From: an uncultured Granulosicoccaceae bacterium
Lineage (GTDB): Bacteria > Pseudomonadota > Gammaproteobacteria > Granulosicoccales > Granulosicoccaceae
Length of the DNA stretch: 6,677 bases
Direction: 5' to 3'
Assembly (NCBI GenBank): GCA_937951695.1
Contig: CALFBL010000098.1
Span: 1-6,677, forward strand
The stretch's first letter is position 1, and every line of letters starts with the position of its first letter. The position numbers and the translations under genes are program-made. Positions 1 through 5,484 of this stretch are shown piece by piece. The notes under the pieces are model-generated. The model was not told where the DNA came from and did no database searches. It worked only from the letters and a program-made list of their open reading frames with translations.

Positions 1-435
1 CGTGATTTTGTACTGCTCGATACCCGAAACGATTACGAGATTCGTTCTGGCACCTTCACCCAGGCCGTGGACATCGCGCTGGATAATTTTCGTGATTTTC
101 CCACCGTGGCCCGAGAGGCCATCGAGTCTGGAAAAATCCCCATTGACAAGCCTGTGGTGACCTTTTGCACCGGCGGCATTCGGTGTGAGAAGGCCGCGCC
201 GTTTCTGTCGGAAGCCGGTATCAAAGAGGTGTATCAGATCGACGGCGGCATCCTTAACTGGTTTGAGCGCTACGGACGCGAACACTGGGACGGGGATTGT
301 TTCGTGTTCGACGATCGGCACGTCATTACCCCTGAACTGGAAGAAACGAATTCCTGGTTGTGCCGCGAATGTCACACCGCCAGAGCTCCTGGTGTGTCCT
401 GTGACTGCCAATCAGCATTCGATACGCGACCGTGA
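1..435 (+). CDS. trhO: TrhO/UPF0176-like rhodanese, tRNA uridine(34) hydroxylase family (3' part)
   Basis: The reading frame is open from the first base of the window to the TGA at 433-435, so the 5' end is missing and 144 codons are visible. The visible part is a rhodanese domain: LLDTRNDYE near its start, the active-site loop CTGGIRCEKA with the catalytic Cys at in-window codon 56 (bases 166-168), then IDGGILNWFERYG and FVFDDR. CTGGIRCEKA together with VFD(D/E)R is characteristic of the TrhO (YceA, UPF0176) family, which in E. coli carries out oxygen-dependent hydroxylation of uridine 34 in tRNA on the way to 5-oxyacetyl-uridine derivatives. The Cys-rich tail (CRECH, then PGVSCDC) matches the family layout, but the segment between the two Cys pairs is short and the protein stops soon after the second pair. 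It converges on the methyltransferase gene 38 bp away. Family assignment is firm; the exact reaction is inferred. Confidence 0.8.
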   Translation, partial: RDFVLLDTRNDYEIRSGTFTQAVDIALDNFRDFPTVAREAIESGKIPIDKPVVTFCTGGIRCEKAAPFLSEAGIKEVYQIDGGILNWFERYGREHWDGDCFVFDDRHVITPELEETNSWLCRECHTARAPGVSCDCQSAFDTRP

Positions 436-473
436 GCGTTTATTCGCAACGCGGGCCCTGTACGCGACTCAGG

Positions 474-1070
474 TCATAACTCGGCGGCAGAGATGGTGTA
501 GGTTTTGCCCTGTTTGAGTTTCTTGTAGTTGCCAAAAATCTCGGTGAACGAGCGTTTCATATAACTGCGCAGACCGTTAATGGTGACCACGACAATTCGT
601 CCACCCGGCTGCATGCGCTGTTTGGCGTCGTTAAAGGCCAGAGTGTAGAGCTCATTGCCGGTTTTGGCCGGTAGATTCGACACGATCAATGAGAACTGTG
701 GCTCTGGCGGGACGGCCATCAGGGCGTTGCTTAAATAAGCGGATGCGTTGTCGAGGCCGTTGGCTTGGGCGTTTTTGTTGCTGTAGTCGATGGCGACAAA
801 ATCTTTGTCTATCAATTGAACCGAGCCAGTGGGTGCGGCCTTGGCAATCGCCAGTCCCAGAGGACCATAGCCACAACCAAAATCCAGCGCGGCCTCATCG
901 GCGGCGATGTCCAGATGGTCGAGCAGCATTTTCGATCCTTCATCGATCCCACGGGGTGAAAATAGGCCCCAGGTTGAACGGAAGTGCAAAGTATTGCCCA
1001 ACAGCTCAGCGCTGAATTTCAAGTCCGCGCGAAGCGCTGCGAGGTGGAGATCGGTATCGTGCACAGCCAT
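474..1070 (-). CDS. Class I SAM-dependent methyltransferase, MTS (RsmC/RlmG-like) domain
   Basis: A 198-residue single-domain Rossmann methyltransferase. Residues 29-46 (LHFRSTWGLFSPRGIDEG) resemble the region before the catalytic domain of RsmC-type enzymes, where LPGVFSRDGLDVGS occurs. SAM motif I is LDFGCGYGPLG (62-72), the acidic residue of motif II is Asp88 in LIDKD, and motif IV is SNLPAKTGNE (131-140). Known MTS members such as RsmC and RlmG methylate guanine N2 in rRNA and carry NPP(F/Y) at motif IV; here it is NLPA, so the substrate may differ. The N-terminal duplicate domain of full-length RsmC is absent. The ATG at 1068-1070 has only a weak purine-rich leader. It diverges from adk and converges on the rhodanese gene, so it is probably transcribed alone from the 129-bp gap. 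The methyltransferase call is strong; rRNA as substrate is a guess. Confidence 0.88.
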   Translation of the reverse strand: MAVHDTDLHLAALRADLKFSAELLGNTLHFRSTWGLFSPRGIDEGSKMLLDHLDIAADEAALDFGCGYGPLGLAIAKAAPTGSVQLIDKDFVAIDYSNKNAQANGLDNASAYLSNALMAVPPEPQFSLIVSNLPAKTGNELYTLAFNDAKQRMQPGGRIVVVTINGLRSYMKRSFTEIFGNYKKLKQGKTYTISAAEL

Positions 1071-1199
1071 GACACTCTAAATTTTCACAAGAAAGATCGA
1101 CTAGCTTATCGTTTTACGCCTCGCCAGGCCTTCGCACCATGCAATTCGGGCTGGTTTTGGGTAATCTGGAGGGCATTCTCTATTTATCTGGCTGTTCAC

Positions 1200-1853
1200 A
1201 TGCGTTTGATTTTGCTCGGTGGTCCTGGAGCTGGTAAGGGCACGCAAGCTGCGTTTCTCACAGAACGCTATGACATTCCCCAAATTTCCACGGGCGACAT
1301 GTTGCGAGCGGCGGTCAATGCGGGCACGCAGCTCGGCGCAGCGGCCAAAGCGGTGATGGATCAGGGAGATCTGGTATCCGACGATATCATCATCGGCTTG
1401 GTGAAGGAGCGCATTAAGGAGAGCGATTGCTCCAATGGATTTTTACTCGATGGCTTTCCGCGTACCTTGGCACAAGCCGATGCGATGAAAGAGGCGGATG
1501 TGAAGATTGATGCGGTCGTTGAGATCGATGTGGATCACGAAGAGATAGTCAAACGTATCAGTGGTCGCCGTATTCATGAGTCGTCGGGTCGCAGTTATCA
1601 TGTGTTGTACAACCCGCCCAAAGAGGAGGGTATGGACGATGTGACGGGCGAGCCCTTGTGTCAACGCATAGACGATTCAGAAGAGACGGTGCGCAAGCGG
1701 CTGAACATTTATGAAAAACAGACCGCGCCACTAAAAAGCTATTACAAGCAGTGGGCGGATGTGGGCGGTGCAAACGCACCGCGCTACCTTAAGGTCAATG
1801 GGTTGGGCGACGTCTCAGAGATCAGCGCCCGCATCGTCGACGGTCTGAGTTAA
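1200..1853 (+). CDS. adk: Adenylate kinase
   Basis: A 217-residue cytoplasmic enzyme that interconverts ATP + AMP and 2 ADP, setting adenylate balance. The P-loop GGPGAGKGT is at 7-15, the AMP-binding segment STGDMLRAAV at 30-39 with Arg36, GFPRT at 85-89 with Arg88, and the LID begins at GRR (122-124, Arg123) and runs through HESSGRSYHVLYNPP to Arg156, with Arg167 following. These arginines fall at the same numbers as in the E. coli enzyme, and the long LID lacks the zinc-binding Cys set of Gram-positive forms. The ATG at 1200 is preferred because the family begins MR(I/L)ILLG. The open frame extends back to 984 but that part is unrelated and overlaps the methyltransferase gene. No good Shine-Dalgarno sits at normal spacing: GGAGGG at 1168-1173 is 26 bp upstream. 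The TAA directly abuts the stop codon of the convergent hydroxylase gene. Confidence 0.97.
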   Translation: MRLILLGGPGAGKGTQAAFLTERYDIPQISTGDMLRAAVNAGTQLGAAAKAVMDQGDLVSDDIIIGLVKERIKESDCSNGFLLDGFPRTLAQADAMKEADVKIDAVVEIDVDHEEIVKRISGRRIHESSGRSYHVLYNPPKEEGMDDVTGEPLCQRIDDSEETVRKRLNIYEKQTAPLKSYYKQWADVGGANAPRYLKVNGLGDVSEISARIVDGLS

Positions 1854-1868
1854 TCAGCGCTGATTTTT
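1852..1868 (+). terminator. Candidate adk terminator: palindrome followed by T-run
   Basis: AATCAGCGCTGATT at 1852-1865 is a perfect 14-bp palindrome that begins inside the adk stop codon, and a run of five T lies at 1864-1868. The half GCGCTGAT (1857-1864) can instead pair with ATCAGCGC at 1821-1828 inside adk, giving a longer 8-bp stem that grows to 12 pairs if A-T and G-U pairs into the T-run are allowed. Either form would place a terminator within the last codons of the convergent gene, the only place left since there is no intergenic base. The stem is short, so the call is tentative. Confidence 0.35.
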
Positions 1869-2831
1869 ACGCTTCTGCAGAAACGCCTGATGCGATTCAT
1901 CGCTGCCATCGTGAAATGATCCTGTCCATAGATCGATCGGCATTTCCAGCCCACCGTAATTGCAGGTGACATACCGATGGTGCAATTGGTGGTGAAAGGT
2001 GCCCAAAGGCAGGATGACTTTGCCGCCACGCACAATGCCTTGAAAGCCTGTGTGCGTGGTTGCCGCCGACAGGGTGAAGTACATCAAGTGAAAGGCAAGC
2101 AGGAACGGGGTGGACGGCACCACGAAGTGGATGAGAATGGTGCTTAGATAGATCACGTGTTCCACCGGGTGCATCGACAAGCCAGACCAAGGTCCTACAT
2201 TGGTGTTTCGATGGTGCAGCGCGTGCACACGTTGGTACAGCTTGGTGCTGTGGATAAGCCGGTGAATCAGAAAAAAGTGGGTGCTCTCCCACATCGGAAT
2301 CAGCAAGATTAATACGATAAGCCAAAGTGTGTGTTCCGGCAGACTGAGCTGTGGCGCATAGCCATTGGCGAGACACCACACCATCAAGACTTCGTAGGCC
2401 GTCCAGACGGTTACGCCGCTGGCCAGGGTCCAGAACATATTGTCGTGTACCTGTGAGCGAAACGTGAAGGTGCGATTGGCCGTTGCGAATGCTCTGGCGT
2501 CGTAGCGCCGCTCATTGCCTTGTTTTTTAGCGGTATAGAAGTACCAGTGCAAACCGCCTGCAACCAGACTCATTAACGCTAAGTTTCTTGCGTACACGGT
2601 GACCACCCAGCCTAGAGCTAGCGTCTCGCTCTCAGCCACAGAGGGTTGAAAAAACAGACTCGCCACTGTGGCCAAGCCCAGAATGATCATTCGCTCGGTG
2701 ATTGGGAACCAGCCCTTAACTACCCACGCGCCAATCGATTTGATGTTCAGTGGCCATTGGAAATAGGGCGATGGGTTAAGCGGCAAGGGCGGCGTATAGT
2801 GCCAGGTGGTTCGTTTAGGTTTGGTTGTCAT
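1854..2831 (-). CDS. Membrane fatty acid hydroxylase / sterol desaturase family protein
   Basis: A 325-residue integral membrane protein of the non-haem di-iron fatty acid hydroxylase superfamily (PF04116 type). The histidine boxes are HFFLIH (185-190), HALHH (203-207) and HQLHH (281-285), with extra histidines in HPVEH (221-225) that also fit the family pattern. Hydrophobic segments lie around 47-61, 71-98, 132-155, 167-182 and 225-258, so the iron-binding boxes should face the cytoplasm between and after the membrane spans. Family members insert oxygen or a double bond into sterols, fatty acids or carotenoids using O2 and an electron donor; the substrate cannot be read from the sequence. 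It starts 15 bp after the DUF2177 stop and is probably the last gene of that operon. No Shine-Dalgarno is evident, which suggests coupling to upstream translation. Its TGA touches the adk stop codon. Confidence 0.9.
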   Translation of the reverse strand: MTTKPKRTTWHYTPPLPLNPSPYFQWPLNIKSIGAWVVKGWFPITERMIILGLATVASLFFQPSVAESETLALGWVVTVYARNLALMSLVAGGLHWYFYTAKKQGNERRYDARAFATANRTFTFRSQVHDNMFWTLASGVTVWTAYEVLMVWCLANGYAPQLSLPEHTLWLIVLILLIPMWESTHFFLIHRLIHSTKLYQRVHALHHRNTNVGPWSGLSMHPVEHVIYLSTILIHFVVPSTPFLLAFHLMYFTLSAATTHTGFQGIVRGGKVILPLGTFHHQLHHRYVTCNYGGLEMPIDLWTGSFHDGSDESHQAFLQKRKNQR

Positions 2832-2846
2832 AACGGCTACTGGATA

Positions 2847-3248
2847 TCAGGATAAAAGCGTGTTGACTGCGGCGCCACTGGTGGCGGCTAGGGCAGAAAG
2901 GGCTGTTCCCCACGGCCAGTCAACCGCACTCATTTTTATCGGCCACCGTTTCAGTGTCGCATAGTTGGTTATGTTATAGGTACCGTACGCGATGAATCCC
3001 ACCACAGCACCGTACACGGCGGCCGATCCAACTGAGGTTTGCTCCTGTTCGGGGCGAACCGCCAGTATCACCAGGCCAGCAGCGAACAGTAGATAGAAGC
3101 CCGCGGCCGGGGCGGCTTTAATTTTCTCCAGTTTTAATTGCCCCAGTTGATCAGCGTAAAACCTCTTGGCAACAAGCCCTAGCCAGATAAAATCGGCGGT
3201 AAAAATCGTGCCGATAACCGCTAGATAAATCAGTAGCCAATCGATCAT
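2847..3248 (-). CDS. DUF2177 family membrane protein
   Basis: A 133-residue protein with four predicted membrane helices (about 4-26, 47-64, 75-97 and 108-130). It carries features I recognise from DUF2177: DFIWLGLVAKRFY at 19-31, YGTYNITNYATLKRWP at 88-103 and DWPWGTAL at 110-117. No function is established for the family. From memory, family members often lie in gammaproteobacterial clusters with cyclopropane-fatty-acid-synthase-like genes, which fits a lipid-related role beside the hydroxylase gene here. The ATG at 3246-3248 is chosen because it overlaps the TGA of the upstream reductase as ATGA, a usual sign of translational coupling. The frame stays open eight codons further to 3272, but those codons lie inside the reductase gene and start before the conserved first helix. 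Confidence 0.85.
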   Translation of the reverse strand: MIDWLLIYLAVIGTIFTADFIWLGLVAKRFYADQLGQLKLEKIKAAPAAGFYLLFAAGLVILAVRPEQEQTSVGSAAVYGAVVGFIAYGTYNITNYATLKRWPIKMSAVDWPWGTALSALAATSGAAVNTLLS

Positions 3249-4063
3249 TGTGCGTTCCAGGTGGGCGCCCAAGGTACGAGGTCTTCATTGCAGATGCGGT
3301 AACCGGTTGTGGTCAGTGCACGAATGCTCACCATCTCAGCATCGGACAGGTCAAAACCAAGGACATCAAAGTTCGCGGCCTGATTGGCTCGTTTGGTCGA
3401 CATGGGGTTGATGGACACGCCTTGTTGCAGAATCCAGCGCAGCACCACTTGCGCAGCGCTCACATCGTGGGCTTTAGCTATGTCGTCAAACAACGGGAAT
3501 TCGAACACCTTGCCGCGCGCCACCGAGCAATAGGAAGCCAGAGAAATACCGGTCTCTTTGGCGGTCTTCAACAGCAGGCTTTGATCGAGCAAGGGATGAA
3601 ATTCGACTTGGTTTATGACCAACGGGGATGAACAATGCGCTTTGGCAATACGCATCTGCTTCGGGGTGTAGTTACTGACCCCGATGTGTTGGGCAAGGCC
3701 TTGTTGCTGCGCTTGTTGCAGCCAATCCAGACTCGGGCGCACATCATCGTCCCCGGGAGGCCAGTGCACCAGCAACACATCGAGCGCTGAGATCTGTAAT
3801 TCTTTAAGCGATTGTTCAACAGACGGGATGAAGGCTTCAGCTGAGAACTCGGAGGTGGGCACTTTACTGGTGATCCACACATCCGATCGGTTAAAATCGC
3901 TTCGAGCCAGAACTTTGCCAACATCAACTTCGTTGGCGTACATTTGCGCGGTATCGATAGCGCGATAGCCGACATCCAAAGCGCTTTCGAGAGCTGTCTC
4001 CAGCTCCGTCCCTTTAAGAGGGAAAGTCCCAAAGGCTCGTTCGTTGCCAGTCTGGAAATACAT
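3245..4063 (-). CDS. Aldo/keto reductase, DkgB (2,5-diketo-D-gluconate reductase B)-like
   Basis: A 272-residue cytoplasmic NADPH-dependent oxidoreductase with a TIM-barrel fold. The catalytic tetrad is visible: Asp37 and Tyr42 in AIDTAQMY, Lys67 in ITSKV and His100 in LLVHWP. GLAQHIGVSNYTPKQM and INQVEFHPLLDQ follow, and the cofactor 2'-phosphate motif appears as NPMSTKR near residue 220. Overall pattern and length (E. coli DkgB is 267 residues) place it in the DkgB branch, which reduces diketo-gluconate, methylglyoxal and other aldehydes; the substrate here is unknown. AGGA at 4071-4074 (complement) gives good Shine-Dalgarno spacing of 7 bp to the ATG. It is the first gene of a likely operon: its TGA overlaps the DUF2177 ATG by four bases, and the hydroxylase gene follows. 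About 200 bp separate it from ppiC upstream, which leaves room for its own promoter. Confidence 0.9.
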   Translation of the reverse strand: MYFQTGNERAFGTFPLKGTELETALESALDVGYRAIDTAQMYANEVDVGKVLARSDFNRSDVWITSKVPTSEFSAEAFIPSVEQSLKELQISALDVLLVHWPPGDDDVRPSLDWLQQAQQQGLAQHIGVSNYTPKQMRIAKAHCSSPLVINQVEFHPLLDQSLLLKTAKETGISLASYCSVARGKVFEFPLFDDIAKAHDVSAAQVVLRWILQQGVSINPMSTKRANQAANFDVLGFDLSDAEMVSIRALTTTGYRICNEDLVPWAPTWNAQ

Positions 4064-4085
4064 GGTGTGATCCTGAACCGTGTGG

Positions 4086-4102
4086 GTACAGGATCAGTGT
4101 AC
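4086..4102. promoter_or_regulatory. Dyad GTACA-N7-TGTAC upstream of the aldo/keto reductase
   Basis: GTACA (4086-4090) and TGTAC (4098-4102) form a perfect 5-bp dyad with a 7-bp spacer, 22 bp upstream of the reductase start codon. The size and position suit a dimeric repressor or activator site, but arms this short can occur by chance and I recognise no specific regulator. I found no convincing -35/-10 pair next to it. Confidence 0.2.
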
Positions 4103-4186
4103 TCGGCGTTGCGCATCTCGAGGGCCTGCGATATCACATCAGCGGGTGGGGTTGATCGGCGGGGTATTTGATAACACAACGGGTAG

Positions 4187-4235
4187 CACACCAGAATGGC
4201 GAGGGGCAGCTTGATCCCGGCGCCATTCTGGTGTG
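4187..4235. repeat. 15-bp perfect inverted repeat (hairpin) between ppiC and the aldo/keto reductase
   Basis: CACACCAGAATGGCG at 4187-4201 is exactly complementary to CGCCATTCTGGTGTG at 4221-4235, with a 19-base loop at 4202-4220. In RNA of either strand this would be a strong stem. It lies 25 bp past the ppiC stop codon in the direction of ppiC transcription and has no T-run after it on either side, so it is not a standard intrinsic terminator. It could protect the 3' end of the ppiC message, act as a repeat unit of REP type, or help a factor-dependent terminator. The loop heptamer GATCCCG (4213-4219) is complementary to CGGGATC at 4243-4249, which would allow a pseudoknot. Confidence 0.7.
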
Positions 4236-4259
4236 AAACGCACGGGATCGGTGCAAGTG

Positions 4260-4538
4260 TTAGGTACGCGCGGTGACCTGAACCACGTGATATCCAAATT
4301 GAGTTTTGATAGGGCCCTGAACATCGTTGATTTCGCCATCAAAACAAGCGGTTTCGAATTCTGCCACCATTTGGCCTCGGCCAAAGGTACCCAGTTCGCC
4401 ACCGTTGTTGCCCGACGGGCAGCTGGAATGTTTTTTAGCGGCGGCTGCGAAATCTTCGCCGCCCTTGATTTCATCGATTATCGACTGACATTTTTCTTCG
4501 CTGTCGACCAAAATGTGGCGGGCAGTGGCTTCACTCAT
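4260..4538 (-). CDS. ppiC: Peptidyl-prolyl cis-trans isomerase, PpiC-type parvulin
   Basis: A 92-residue single parvulin domain, the same size as E. coli PpiC (93), with no signal peptide, so it should act in the cytoplasm. It accelerates cis-trans isomerisation of peptidyl-proline bonds. Diagnostic segments are RHILV (7-11) with His8, KKHSSCPSGNNGGELG (35-50) with Cys40 at the active-site acid/thiol position, FGRGQMVAEFE (52-62) with Met57 and Phe61 of the proline pocket, and TQFGYHVVQV (79-88) with His84. It is the last gene of a three-gene run: its ATG overlaps the TGA of the upstream small gene as ATGA at 4535-4538. A purine-rich GGAA about 9 bp upstream could serve as Shine-Dalgarno. A strong inverted repeat follows the gene. 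Confidence 0.95.
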   Translation of the reverse strand: MSEATARHILVDSEEKCQSIIDEIKGGEDFAAAAKKHSSCPSGNNGGELGTFGRGQMVAEFETACFDGEINDVQGPIKTQFGYHVVQVTART

Positions 4539-4831
4539 GACTTCGGTTTCCAGATGCCAAACGCATCTTGTTGTGGGGGAGGGGGCGGTGGCACGGTAGC
4601 GGTCTGTTGTTGCTTGCTGACATCGTTTACCACGTGTTGCATGAACGCTGCGAGCTCATCAACGAGTTTGGTTTTCTGCTCAATGGGCATGTCTTGCTGG
4701 CCAAGCAGAAAGCCGACGACTGCACACAAATATTGTGAGGTGACCCCTGGATCATCGGCCTTGTCGTCGTGAGTTTTTACCACCGCTGACAATTCGCTCA
4801 CCAGCTGGTGTGACAGTTTTAATTCGCTCAT
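4535..4831 (-). CDS. Hypothetical small protein with hexaproline run
   Basis: I do not recognise this 98-residue protein. Residues 1-72 look largely alpha-helical, with a short hydrophobic stretch YLCAVVGFLLG at 34-44 that is too short and polar-flanked for a confident membrane helix. A Gln-rich linker (74-76), six consecutive prolines (81-86), QQ and the tail DAFGIWKPKS follow, which looks like a flexible arm ending in a short binding motif. Reality as a gene is supported by ATGA overlaps at both ends (with the zinc-ribbon gene at 4828-4831 and ppiC at 4535-4538), so all three should be translated together. Translation of six prolines in a row would normally need elongation factor EF-P. A link to the prolyl isomerase encoded next is attractive but inferred only from position. 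Confidence 0.75.
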   Translation of the reverse strand: MSELKLSHQLVSELSAVVKTHDDKADDPGVTSQYLCAVVGFLLGQQDMPIEQKTKLVDELAAFMQHVVNDVSKQQQTATVPPPPPPQQDAFGIWKPKS

Positions 4832-5052
4832 GCGTACTCAATGCCTTGCCGTAGCGAATAGGCTACGGTGCCTTTATCGGAATTTGACTCGTGAGCCTCG
4901 TGCCGGTCCATGGCCCGGGCGTCGAGTTGCAGACACTCACTGTGCATATGCACCTTATTACAAACGGGGCAACGGTGCCATTGGGTGATAACCCGCCCTG
5001 CAGTTTCCTGTCGTTCCAGCAACATTGAGCTGCTGCAGCCGTGGCATTTCAT
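4828..5052 (-). CDS. Small zinc-ribbon protein of unknown function
   Basis: A 74-residue protein with two CxxC knuckles, Cys3/Cys6 (MKCHGC) and Cys28/Cys31 (RCPVC), the usual four-cysteine zinc ribbon with a beta-hairpin between them. Cys40 and several histidines (35, 37, 51, 54) are additional possible ligands. The C-terminal half is charged and shows no domain I recognise. Such small ribbons can bind nucleic acid or a partner protein, but nothing here shows which. It is the first of three tightly overlapping genes: its TGA overlaps the ATG of the hexaproline protein gene at 4828-4831. Upstream of the ATG the leader reads GGGATAACCTT, giving a modest Shine-Dalgarno-like GGGA. The region upstream is gene-poor, so the operon promoter should lie within roughly the next 200 bp. 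Confidence 0.75.
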   Translation of the reverse strand: MKCHGCSSSMLLERQETAGRVITQWHRCPVCNKVHMHSECLQLDARAMDRHEAHESNSDKGTVAYSLRQGIEYA

Positions 5053-5188
5053 AAGGTTATCCCGCGTTCTTAAACTGAGTTCGCATTGATAGGTCTGTTA
5101 AACCTTCGACATCAGTTGTTGTCTTTGTCAGCGCCTTACTGTCAGCTCTGGACATGGCTGATTGAATACACAGACATCTGGTAGGCGG

Positions 5189-5194
5189 ATTATA
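5189..5194 (-). promoter_or_regulatory. Candidate -10 box for the zinc-ribbon/ppiC operon
   Basis: The minus strand reads TATAAT exactly, about 137 bp upstream of the zinc-ribbon start codon and pointing towards it. An A-rich stretch precedes it, but no sequence near TTGACA lies 16-18 bp upstream and there is no extended TG, so sigma-70 recognition would be weak without help. A transcript from here would have a leader of about 130 bases. Confidence 0.3.
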
Positions 5195-5332
5195 AGCTTT
5201 TTTGAGTTCCCTAATTACACCAATTCGTCCATTTTTTAGTCCTGTGGGTACTTGTTTTTTATCGCAAATTGGGTTTCGCATATCGTTTGTGATCGGGTTG
5301 GGCTTTGGGTATTGGGTGGGTGGGGATCATCA

Positions 5333-5362
5333 CCGCAGCGCCGTCGCGCAGCGGGTGTTTTT
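5333..5362 (+). terminator. Imperfect GC-rich hairpin followed by TTTTT
   Basis: CCGCAGCG (5333-5340) and CGCAGCGG (5347-5354) pair in seven of eight positions with one A-A mismatch around a six-base loop, and five T follow at 5358-5362 after GTG. This has the form of an intrinsic terminator on the plus strand, yet no intact plus-strand gene lies upstream. It could be a relic of a lost gene, act against transcription antisense to the zinc-ribbon operon, or be chance. Confidence 0.25.
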
Positions 5363-5446
5363 GCAACATCCATCAGCCTTGCTACGTTAAATGGATTCGC
5401 AACAAAATGAATCTTGTTGCTGTTCATTTGTTAAAGATTCTGGAAG

Positions 5447-5484
5447 CTTTCCGTGCTTGGGGAATGGTTGGTTGCCACGGAAAG
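5447..5484. repeat. 9-bp perfect inverted repeat
   Basis: CTTTCCGTG at 5447-5455 is exactly complementary to CACGGAAAG at 5476-5484, with a 20-base loop and no T-run on either side. It sits at the left edge of the recognisable transposase remnant. No function can be assigned. Confidence 0.4.

Larger units (their letters stand above)
5053..5475. other. Gene-poor stretch upstream of the zinc-ribbon operon
   Basis: I find no convincing gene here. Short open frames exist on both strands (for example 5057-5281 on the minus strand and 5202-5390 on the plus strand), but their products have no recognisable domain and low-quality starts. The stretch holds a perfect TATAAT on the minus strand at 5189-5194, an imperfect GC-rich hairpin with a T-run at 5333-5362, and the left arm of an inverted repeat at 5447-5455. 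It adjoins a decayed transposase and may itself be insertion-derived, but no terminal repeats could be identified. Confidence 0.5.

Noticed and set aside
1157..1186. adk promoter TTGGGT-N18-TATTTA
   Set aside because: Each box matches only three of six consensus positions and the transcript would begin just before the start codon.
984..1199. Upstream in-frame extension of adenylate kinase by 72 codons
   Set aside because: The family begins at MR(I/L)ILLG, which is the ATG at 1200; the extension has no similarity to the enzyme and overlaps the methyltransferase gene.
3249..3272. Earlier start for the DUF2177 protein (eight extra residues)
   Set aside because: The extra codons lie inside the reductase gene and before the conserved first helix; the ATG at 3246-3248 gives the ATGA overlap expected of coupled genes.
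4575..4591. G-quadruplex on the plus strand
   Set aside because: The later G tracts are only two bases long, and the richness is fully explained by proline codons on the other strand.
4233..4772. 179-codon plus-strand open frame
   Set aside because: It is the antisense shadow of ppiC and the hexaproline gene; its glycine run is the complement of the proline codons.
5057..5281. 74-codon minus-strand open frame ending 4 bp before the zinc-ribbon start
   Set aside because: The spacing is tempting, but the product has no recognisable domain, the start has no ribosome site, and it spans the TATAAT candidate; it is probably chance or a worn-out remnant.
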